From Gp6-AA40 sp036274155 (GTDB taxonomy: Bacteria > Acidobacteriota > Vicinamibacteria > Vicinamibacterales > UBA2999), in contig DASUGH010000103.1 in assembly GCA_036274155.1 (NCBI GenBank), forward strand, positions 1 to 64,000: a stretch of DNA of 64,000 nucleotides, given 5' to 3'. How positions within the stretch are numbered: the first letter of the stretch is position 1; each line of letters opens with the position of its first letter. The translations under genes were made by a program, and so were the position numbers. The notes under the pieces are model-generated. The model saw nothing but the letters and a program-made list of their open reading frames with translations, ran no database searches and was not told where the DNA came from. Of this stretch, positions 16,597 to 23,465 are shown in pieces.

Positions 16597-16758
16597 GCTC
16601 GGGAATTCGGGATCGAGATCAGGGATTCGACACCTGGGATTCGCCGGGCCCGGAACCGGATCCGGAAACGCTCCGGATTTCGGCTCGTGTCGGCTGACCT
16701 GGCGCGAGGGCGTCGTGCTGAGCGCGAATCCGAGTCCCGAATCCCGAATCCCCGGGCC
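16597..16758. repeat. Inverted heptamer array (GGGATTC type)
   Basis: Left arm 16597-16651 has loosely spaced GGGATTC words. Right arm 16723-16758 has four CGAATCC/CGAGTCC words, and both arms end in GGGCCC-like sequence. The loop is about 70 nt and includes the pair CCGGATCCGG. It lies between divergent genes, starts 4 nt from the dehydrogenase start codon and ends just before the likely promoter of the VWFA gene. Confidence 0.85.
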
Positions 16759-16794
16759 AGAGGCGGATGCTATCATCGCCCAAGGCGGAGCGAC

Positions 16795-18921
16795 ATGTTC
16801 AAGACCAGGCTTGCGGCCACGGTTCTTCTGCTCGCTGTCATCGTCTCTGTGGGCACCATGCGCACAGGCGCCTCGCCGCAGGGCAGCCCCGCGGCGCAGG
16901 GCGGTGCTGCGGCACAGGGAGGTGCGCCTGCACAGGGCGGGGCGGCCGAGCCGGGCGCTCCGGCGGCCCAGCCACCCACCTTTCGTGGCGGCATCGACTT
17001 CATCCGTGTCGATGTGTTCGTCAGCGACCGCAGCGGCAAGCCGATCACCGACCTCGAAGCGGCCGACTTCGAGGTGGTCGAAGACGGCAAGCCGCAGAAG
17101 GTCGAGCAGTTCCGGGTGATCAAGATCGAGGGGAACACGTTCCCCGGCGACGAGCGTCTTCGCACGATTCGGTCGCCACTCGAGGAAGCGGAGGAAGCAC
17201 GGCGCGACGACGTGCGTCTGTTCGCGTTCTTCCTCGACGAGTACCACGTTCGCGACCGTAACGCGATTGCGGTGCGGGCGCCGCTCATCAAGTTCATCGA
17301 GACGCAGGTCCGGCCGAGCGACATGCTGGCGGTCATGTACCCGCTGACGCCGATGTCCGACGTGCTGTTCACCCGCGACCACGAAGCGGTCATCAATGCC
17401 ATCTCGCGATTCGAGGGACGCAAGTACAACTACACGCCGCGGAACGAGGTGGAGCGCCAGCAGGTCGATCGGAACTCGACCGACACGGTCGAGAAGCTGC
17501 GGAACCAGGTCGTCTACACCGCACTCGAGAGCCTGACGATGCACTTGGGCGGGCTTCGCGATTCGCGCAAGTCGGTCATCTTCGTGAGCGAAGGATTCAC
17601 CGTGCTGCTGCCGCCGCAGATGCGCCGGCAGTTCGCCGAAGGGATCCAGCCGCTCGGCAGCGGTGCCGGTGCGAGTCCGCAGGTGGAAGCGCAGTTGGAG
17701 ACCACCGCGCAGATGGAGCTCGACAACCGCATGCGCGACGTCTACAAGACGGCCAACAGGAACAACACCGCGTTCTATCCCCTCGATCCACGCGGCCTGG
17801 CCGTGTTCGAGTTCGACCTCGCCGACGGCGGTACCGGGGGCGTCATCGATCAGGGAACCGACGCGAGATCGCTGCGTTCCACGCAGGAGACGCTGCGCAA
17901 CCTCGCCCTCGAGACCGGTGGCCGCGCCATCATCAACCGCAATACGTTGACCGACGGACTGGCCGAGATGATGCGCGACTCGAGCTTCTACTATCTGCTC
18001 GGCTACACGTCGCAGGCACCGGCAGACGGCAAGTTCCACGAAATCAAGGTGCGGGTGAAGCGCGGCGGCGTCGATGTTCGATCGCGAAAGGGCTTCTGGG
18101 CTTACACCGAGGACGATATCAAGCGGCTGACCGCCCCCAAGGCGCCGGAGTTGCCAAAGCCGCTGCAACAGGCGTTGGCTTCGCTCTCGACGCAGGTGCA
18201 GGCGGCCAGGTTCGTTCGGACGTGGGTGGGCACCGAACGTGGCGAGAACGGCAAGACGCGCGTGACGCTCATCTGGGAGCCGCTGCCGATCATGCAGGGA
18301 GTCCGGCGCGAACAGGCCGGGCGGGTGTCGCTGATGGCCATCGACGGCGGCGGGTCGCTGGTCTTTCGCGGGCGTACTCCCGACGGCGCCGCGACGACCG
18401 CGTTGGCGCCCGCAACCGCGGGCACGGCCCCGCAGCGGTTCGTTTTCGAGGCGCCTCCCGGCAAGCTCGAGATGCGGATGCAGGTGGACGCCGCTGGCGG
18501 TGGCAGGCTGGATGAAGAGACCAGGGTCATCGACATCCCGGATCTGACGAGCGCTCAGGCGCGGCTCAGCACGCCGAAGGTGTACCGGAGCAGGAACGCG
18601 CGCGAGTTTCAGGGCGTGCTGTCCGACCCGGCAGCGGTCCCGGTGGCCTCCCGCGAGTTCTCGCGCGTCGAACGGCTGCTGATTCGTTTCGACGCGTACG
18701 TGCCCGGTTCAGAAAAGGCGGCTCCGGCGGCGGTCGTCCTCAGCCCGGGCGGAAAGAAGGTTGCCGATCTCAATGTGGCACCAGCCACGGTTGGCGGCAC
18801 GCATCAGATCGATCTGGCGCTCAATTCCATGGCGTCCGGTGAGTACGTCATCGAGATCACGCTCAAGGACGCGACCGGCACCGAGGCAAAGGAGTGGATC
18901 GCCATCCGCGTCGGCGCCTGA
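16795..18921 (+). CDS. Secreted VWFA-related Acidobacterial domain protein
   Basis: A 708-residue protein of the group annotated as VWFA-related Acidobacterial domain, of unknown function. Residues 1-30 form a signal peptide (TRLAATVLLLAVIVSVGTMRTG), followed by a Gly/Ala/Gln/Pro linker made of near-repeats of AAQGG. The domain proper begins near residue 62 with FIRVDVFVSDRSGKPITDLEAADFEVVEDGKPQ, which is the hallmark, and includes ARSLRSTQETLRNLALETGG and the terminal DSSFYYLLGYTS. The metal-site DxSxS is not kept (LDEYH occupies the place). The C-terminal 300 residues are beta-rich. ATG 16795 follows GGAG and a TATCAT box at 16771-16776. Confidence 0.9.
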   Translation: MFKTRLAATVLLLAVIVSVGTMRTGASPQGSPAAQGGAAAQGGAPAQGGAAEPGAPAAQPPTFRGGIDFIRVDVFVSDRSGKPITDLEAADFEVVEDGKPQKVEQFRVIKIEGNTFPGDERLRTIRSPLEEAEEARRDDVRLFAFFLDEYHVRDRNAIAVRAPLIKFIETQVRPSDMLAVMYPLTPMSDVLFTRDHEAVINAISRFEGRKYNYTPRNEVERQQVDRNSTDTVEKLRNQVVYTALESLTMHLGGLRDSRKSVIFVSEGFTVLLPPQMRRQFAEGIQPLGSGAGASPQVEAQLETTAQMELDNRMRDVYKTANRNNTAFYPLDPRGLAVFEFDLADGGTGGVIDQGTDARSLRSTQETLRNLALETGGRAIINRNTLTDGLAEMMRDSSFYYLLGYTSQAPADGKFHEIKVRVKRGGVDVRSRKGFWAYTEDDIKRLTAPKAPELPKPLQQALASLSTQVQAARFVRTWVGTERGENGKTRVTLIWEPLPIMQGVRREQAGRVSLMAIDGGGSLVFRGRTPDGAATTALAPATAGTAPQRFVFEAPPGKLEMRMQVDAAGGGRLDEETRVIDIPDLTSAQARLSTPKVYRSRNAREFQGVLSDPAAVPVASREFSRVERLLIRFDAYVPGSEKAAPAAVVLSPGGKKVADLNVAPATVGGTHQIDLALNSMASGEYVIEITLKDATGTEAKEWIAIRVGA

Positions 18922-18951
18922 CCGCGCCGGTGCCGGCGCCGCCACCGTCGA

Positions 18952-20202
18952 TTACGCGTACATCCCACGGGTTTTCGTCACCGTCCCGACCCTCGAGATG
19001 GCGACGATGTAGGCGGCTGTGCGCAGGTCGACCTTGTACTTGAGCGACGTCTGCAGCACATCGTCGAACGCCTCGCACATCTTCTTTTCCAGCCGAACGT
19101 TCACTTCGTCCAGTTCCCAGAAATACCCGTAGCGGTCCTGCACCCACTCGAAATAGGAAACCGTGACGCCGCCGGAGTTGGCGAGGATGTCTGGCACGAC
19201 GAAGACGCCGCGCTCGTGCAGATGCCGGTGGGCCTCGGGCGTGGTCGGACCGTTGGCGCCTTCCACGACGATCGACGCGCGGATCTGCGGCGCGTTCTCC
19301 ATGGTGATCTGATTCTCGAGCGCCGCCGGGATCAGCACGTCGACGTCGAGGGCCCACAAGCCGTCGTTGGCCAGCGGCTCGCCGCCGGGGAACTCGTCGA
19401 CTGTCTTGTGCGAACGCGCGAAGTCGAGCAACTGCGGGATGTTCAGGCCGGCGGCGTTGTAGACGCCGCCCTTCCAGTCGGTGACGGCGACGATCTTCGC
19501 GCCGATGGAAGCGAGAAGCTCGGCCGACACCGAGCCGACGTTGCCGAACCCCTGCAGCGCCACTGTGGCGCCACTGATGTCGAGACCGCGGTGCTTCGCC
19601 GCTTCGCGGGTCACGATCATGACCCCGCGTCCGGTTGCCTCGCGACGTCCGAGCGAGCCGCCCAGTTCGATCGGTTTCCCGGTGACCACGGCTGTTTCGG
19701 TATGCCCGACGTGCATGCTGTAGGTGTCCATCACCCACGCCATGATCTGGTCGTTGGTGTTGACATCCGGGGCCGGCACGTCCTTTTCGGGGCCGATGGC
19801 GTCGATGATCTCGGCCACGTAGCGCCGGGTCAGCGCTTCGAGCTCGCGTGGCGACATCCGCGTCGGGTCGCAGACGATGCCGCCTTTGCCGCCGCCGAAC
19901 GGAATGTGCGCGACCGCACATTTCCAGGCCATCCACGCCGCGAGCGCCGTCACTTCGTCGAGTGAGACCTCCGGGTGGTAACGGATGCCTCCTTTGGCCG
20001 GGCCCAGCGTGATGTTGTACTGAACGCGGTAGCCGGTGAAGACCTCGATCTCGCCGTTGTCCATCAACACCGGGCACGAGACGATGATCTGGCGCTTGGG
20101 ATGCGTGAGGATCCGCCAGATGCCCGGATCGAGGTTCAGGATGCGTGCGGCGCCGTCGAACTCCTGGAGCATCGCGGCGAAGATCGGTCCGTGTTCCGCC
20201 AT
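18952..20202 (-). CDS. gdhA: Glutamate dehydrogenase
   Basis: Interconverts glutamate and 2-oxoglutarate plus ammonia with NAD(P). The 416-residue protein matches the Glu/Leu/Phe/Val dehydrogenase family: GPAKGGIRYHPEVSLDEV, the glycine-rich PFGGGKGG with Lys106 as catalytic lysine, and VPAPDVNTN with the catalytic Asp. The Rossmann segment reads VALQGFGNVGS. ATG 20202 is chosen because it lies 7 nt after a minus-strand TACAAT box. An upstream in-frame ATG at 20289 would only add a translation of the R1 palindromes. Cofactor preference is not assigned. Confidence 0.96.
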   Translation of the reverse strand: MAEHGPIFAAMLQEFDGAARILNLDPGIWRILTHPKRQIIVSCPVLMDNGEIEVFTGYRVQYNITLGPAKGGIRYHPEVSLDEVTALAAWMAWKCAVAHIPFGGGKGGIVCDPTRMSPRELEALTRRYVAEIIDAIGPEKDVPAPDVNTNDQIMAWVMDTYSMHVGHTETAVVTGKPIELGGSLGRREATGRGVMIVTREAAKHRGLDISGATVALQGFGNVGSVSAELLASIGAKIVAVTDWKGGVYNAAGLNIPQLLDFARSHKTVDEFPGGEPLANDGLWALDVDVLIPAALENQITMENAPQIRASIVVEGANGPTTPEAHRHLHERGVFVVPDILANSGGVTVSYFEWVQDRYGYFWELDEVNVRLEKKMCEAFDDVLQTSLKYKVDLRTAAYIVAISRVGTVTKTRGMYA

Positions 20203-20209
20203 GGCGGTA

Positions 20210-20215
20210 ATTGTA
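20210..20215 (-). promoter_or_regulatory. -10 box for leaderless gdhA message
   Basis: Minus-strand TACAAT ends 7 nt before the gdhA ATG at 20202, leaving no room for a Shine-Dalgarno sequence. Confidence 0.55.
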
Positions 20216-20230
20216 GACGCTTCGATGCAG

Positions 20231-20284
20231 GGTCCGGCTTCGGCCGGACCAACGGAGGTTGTGTAGTCTCCGGCTTTAGCCGGA
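20231..20284. repeat. Palindromic repeat R1, two copies
   Basis: Copy 1 (20231-20250) is GGTCCGGC-TTCG-GCCGGACC, a perfect 8-bp stem. Copy 2 (20269-20284) is TCCGGCT-TT-AGCCGGA. They are 18 nt apart between the divergent gdhA and mutase genes. A third copy lies inside the RNA methyltransferase gene at 29595-29612. Confidence 0.8.
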
Positions 20285-20300
20285 CCCACCTTCGTTTCAG

Positions 20301-20306
20301 TACAAT
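20301..20306 (+). promoter_or_regulatory. -10 box for leaderless mutase message
   Basis: TACAAT ends 6 nt before the ATG of the mutase large subunit at 20313. No -35 consensus is clear 17 bp upstream, where repeat R1 copy 2 lies. Confidence 0.55.
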
Positions 20307-20312
20307 GCCGTC

Positions 20313-21986
20313 ATGAAGAGCGCCGAAGCCGCGCGCACGGCGCGGGCGGCATGGGAGCGCGAAGTGCTCGGCCCCTTCCTCGCGAAGGCGCCTGAGCGGC
20401 GCGCGGTGTTCACGACCGTATCCGGACGGCCGATCGAGACGCTGTACTCGCAGGAGAGTCTCGACGCCATCGGCGATCTGTTCGACACCAGTGCCCCTGG
20501 CGAATTTCCATACACGCGCGGGCTGTATCCGGAGGGCTACCGCGGCAAACCGTGGACCATCCGGCAGTTCTCGGGCTTCGGTACGCCTCAGGAGACGAAC
20601 CAGCGCTACAAGGCGCTGCTGGCGGCGGGCGGCACCGGGCTGAGCGTTGCTTTCGACCTGCCGACTCTGATGGGTCGTGATCCGGATCACGAGTTGTCGC
20701 TCGGCGAGGTGGGGAAGTGCGGCGTCAGCATCGCCTCGCTTGCCGACATGGAGGCGCTCTTCGACGGCATCGATCTGGGCACGATCACGACGTCGATGAC
20801 GATCAATTCGCCGGCGCCGATGATCTTCGCGTTGTATCTGGCGGTTGCCGAGAAGCAGGGCGTCGGCTGGCAGCAGCTCTCGGGCACGATTCAGAACGAC
20901 ATCCTGAAGGAGTTCATCGCCCAGAAGGAGTACATCTACCCGCCGCGGCCGTCGATGCGGCTGGTGACCGACGTGTTCGCGTTCTGCGCTGAGCAGGTCC
21001 CGAAGTGGAACTCGATCTCGGTCAGCGGGTATCACATCAGGGAGGCTGGCGCGACAGCGGCGCAGGAGCTGGCATTCACGCTCCGCAACGGCATCGAGTA
21101 CGTGCAGGCCGGCATCGAGGCCGGCCTGGACGTCGACCGGTTCGCGCCGCGGATCTCGTTCTTCTTCAACGCCCACAACGATTTCTTCGAGGAGATTGCG
21201 AAGTACCGCGCCGCGCGTCGTCTCTGGGCGAGGGTCATGCGCGACCGGTTCGGTGCGAAGAATCCGCGTTCGTGGCAGCTTCGCTTCCATACGCAGACGG
21301 CCGGCGTATCGCTCACCGCCCAGCAGCCGTACAACAATGTGGTCCGCACGGCCGTGCAAGCGATGGCGGCCGTGCTCGGGGGCACACAGTCGCTGCACAC
21401 GAACGCGCTCGACGAGGCGCTGGCGCTGCCGACGGCCGAAGCGGCGACGCTCGCCGTGCGCACGCAGCAGATCATCGCTCACGAGACGGGCGTGACCGGC
21501 ATCGTCGATCCGTTCGGCGGTGCCTATTTCGTCGAGCGTCTGACGGCAGATCTGGAGCGCGAAGCGATCGCCTATTTCGAGACGATCGACCGGATGGGCG
21601 GCATGGTCGCGGCCATCGAGCGAGGCTATCCGCAGCGGGAGATCGCCGACAGCGCGTACAGGTTCCAGCAGGCTGTCGAGCGGAAGGAACAGATCGTCGT
21701 GGGCGTCAACGAGTACGTCTCGACCGCCCCGGAGTCGCCGCTGGCGACGTTGTATATCGACGAGCAGACGGAAAGAGCTCAGGTGAGCAGGCTCACGGAG
21801 CTGAAGCACCGCCGCGACGGACGCCGTGTGGATCGCGCACTCGCCGACATCGATGCCGCCGCCACCGCCGGCAGAAGCCTGATGCCGGCGCTTCTCGAGG
21901 CCGCACGCGCCTATGCCACGATAGGCGAGATGTGCGATGCCCTGCGCCGGGTGTGGGGCGAATGGATCGAGGAGCCGGTCCTGTAG
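20313..21986 (+). CDS. Methylmalonyl-CoA mutase-type large (catalytic) subunit
   Basis: A 557-residue TIM-barrel subunit of a B12-dependent acyl-CoA mutase; the B12 domain is the next gene. Diagnostic segments are KPWTIRQFSGFGTPQETNQRY, GLSVAFDLPTLMGRD, TTSMTINSPAPM and SVSGYHIREAGA. Arg216 in PSMR aligns with the Arg that binds the methylmalonyl carboxylate in Propionibacterium enzyme (Arg207 there), and His241 is kept. The Tyr89 equivalent is Phe86. Isobutyryl- and 2-hydroxyisobutyryl-CoA mutases lack that Arg, so methylmalonyl-CoA is the best substrate guess. MeaB and the epimerase lie 28 kb away in this window. Confidence 0.9.
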   Translation: MKSAEAARTARAAWEREVLGPFLAKAPERRAVFTTVSGRPIETLYSQESLDAIGDLFDTSAPGEFPYTRGLYPEGYRGKPWTIRQFSGFGTPQETNQRYKALLAAGGTGLSVAFDLPTLMGRDPDHELSLGEVGKCGVSIASLADMEALFDGIDLGTITTSMTINSPAPMIFALYLAVAEKQGVGWQQLSGTIQNDILKEFIAQKEYIYPPRPSMRLVTDVFAFCAEQVPKWNSISVSGYHIREAGATAAQELAFTLRNGIEYVQAGIEAGLDVDRFAPRISFFFNAHNDFFEEIAKYRAARRLWARVMRDRFGAKNPRSWQLRFHTQTAGVSLTAQQPYNNVVRTAVQAMAAVLGGTQSLHTNALDEALALPTAEAATLAVRTQQIIAHETGVTGIVDPFGGAYFVERLTADLEREAIAYFETIDRMGGMVAAIERGYPQREIADSAYRFQQAVERKEQIVVGVNEYVSTAPESPLATLYIDEQTERAQVSRLTELKHRRDGRRVDRALADIDAAATAGRSLMPALLEAARAYATIGEMCDALRRVWGEWIEEPVL

Positions 21987-21988
21987 GC

Positions 21989-22405
21989 ATGCGCCGTCTT
22001 CGTGTCGTCATCGCCAAACCCGGACTCGACGGTCACGATCGCGGCGCCAAGGTGATCGCCAGGGCGCTGCGAGACGCGGGGATGGAAGTCATTTACACGG
22101 GGCTCCGTCAGACACCGGAGCAGATCGTGGCCGCCGCCCTCCAGGAGGATGCCGACGTCATCGGCTTGTCCATCCTCTCGGGCGCTCACATGCACATCTG
22201 CCCGCGTGTGATGCAGCTGCTCCGCGAGAAGGGGCTCGACGATGTACTGGTCGTGGTGGGCGGAATCATTCCGGACGTAGACCGTGTCCGGCTGAGCGAG
22301 ATTGGCATCGCTGGCGTCTTCCAGCCCGGGACGCCGATGCAGGAGATCGTGGATTTCATCACGACACATGCCCGCACGCACGCCGGGGAATCAGGCTCAC
22401 GGTAA
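21989..22405 (+). CDS. Mutase small subunit, cobalamin-binding
   Basis: The 138-residue protein is a stand-alone B12-binding Rossmann domain that should pair with the upstream catalytic subunit. The base-off/His-on signature is complete: GLDGHDRGAKV (DxHxxG), LSILSGAH (SxL) and VVVGGIIPDVD (GG). Its ATG is 2 bp after the large-subunit stop, so the pair is translated together. The split architecture is common in Archaea and several bacterial phyla. Confidence 0.95.
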   Translation: MRRLRVVIAKPGLDGHDRGAKVIARALRDAGMEVIYTGLRQTPEQIVAAALQEDADVIGLSILSGAHMHICPRVMQLLREKGLDDVLVVVGGIIPDVDRVRLSEIGIAGVFQPGTPMQEIVDFITTHARTHAGESGSR

Positions 22406-23410
22406 GTGAGGACCGCGTTGACACAGGAAGCGCGCACCTTGCTGCTCGTCGATGCGAACCCGATGATGCACCGCATCATCGAGCTCACGTTTTCCCGCGA
22501 GGACGTCCGGGTGCTGGCGGCGCGCGACGGCGACGAGGCCATCGCCTTGATGCGCATCGAGCCGCCCGATCTCGTGCTCGCCGATCACGCGGCCCACGGG
22601 CGCGACGGCTATGAGGTGGCCGCGTTCGTGAAGAGCACCGCCGAGCTCTCCCATGTGCCGGTGCTGCTGATGGCCGGAGCCTACGAGGCGGTGGACGCTG
22701 ATCGTGCAGCCAGCAGTGGCTGCGATGGTGTGCTGGTCAAGCCGTTCGAGCCCGCAGACGTGCTCGCGAGGTTTCGAGCCCTCGTTCGACCGCCGGCTGA
22801 CACCATCACCCCGGGCAGCGGCTCGCCGGGTCCACGACCGGTGGCGCTGAAGCTCGTGGAGCCGACGGCGCCTCACGGTGCTCCCGGTGGAGAGGTGTCG
22901 CTCGAACGTATCAGCGCCGGACGCGAGCTCGACGCGTACTTCAACCGCCTGGACGCCGCGCTCCTCGGCTTGCAGCGGCCAGGTCCCGAACCAGCGCGGC
23001 GGCGGGGGGAATCGCAGGCGGCTGACGCCGACGCTCTCCCAACAGTCGAACGGCTTCTGGCCGGCGAGCCGGCAGCGCCGGCTCCGGGAGGAGATCCGCA
23101 GTCGGCAGCACCCACGGCGGCTTCTGTCGAGCGGCCCGATGATCCGGGCGAGCGAACCGATCTCAGCGCGCTGGCGGAGGCGCTCGGCGCGCGCCTGGAG
23201 AGCAGCCATCGCCTGGCGCAGGACCGGTCGGCAGTCGCGGGACGGGCGAGCGCTCCAGCCGGCGACGCGCTCGTTGACGAAGTGACGCGTCGGGTCATGG
23301 AGAGACTCGCTCCCTCGGTGGTCAACGACGTCGTGGCCGATGCCGTGACCCGCGTGGCCGAGCGAATGGTCCGTGAAGAGCTCGACCGCATCAAGGGGAT
23401 TCGTGACTAG
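22406..23410 (+). CDS. Response-regulator receiver protein with unknown C-terminal region
   Basis: Residues 8-125 form a CheY-like receiver: VLADHAAHGRDGYEV gives Asp60 as the likely phospho-acceptor and GVLVKPFEPADVL gives the conserved Lys112. The remaining 200 residues are low-complexity Pro/Ala-rich linker ending in a helical segment (VTRRVMERLAPSVVNDVVADAVTRVAERMV). No DNA-binding domain is visible. The GTG start directly follows the small mutase subunit stop, so it sits in the mutase operon. No histidine kinase is nearby. A role in sensing or localisation is inference. Confidence 0.82.
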   Translation: MRTALTQEARTLLLVDANPMMHRIIELTFSREDVRVLAARDGDEAIALMRIEPPDLVLADHAAHGRDGYEVAAFVKSTAELSHVPVLLMAGAYEAVDADRAASSGCDGVLVKPFEPADVLARFRALVRPPADTITPGSGSPGPRPVALKLVEPTAPHGAPGGEVSLERISAGRELDAYFNRLDAALLGLQRPGPEPARRRGESQAADADALPTVERLLAGEPAAPAPGGDPQSAAPTAASVERPDDPGERTDLSALAEALGARLESSHRLAQDRSAVAGRASAPAGDALVDEVTRRVMERLAPSVVNDVVADAVTRVAERMVREELDRIKGIRD

Positions 23411-23451
23411 CCCCGCGGAGATTTCAAGCGACCGGCCTTTTCGCTGGTTCG

Positions 23452-23457
23452 TACAAT
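23452..23457 (+). promoter_or_regulatory. -10 box for leaderless valS message
   Basis: TACAAT ends 8 nt before the valS ATG at 23466; the 8 nt between (GAAACCGA) contain no Shine-Dalgarno motif. Confidence 0.55.
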
Positions 23458-23465
23458 GAAACCGA

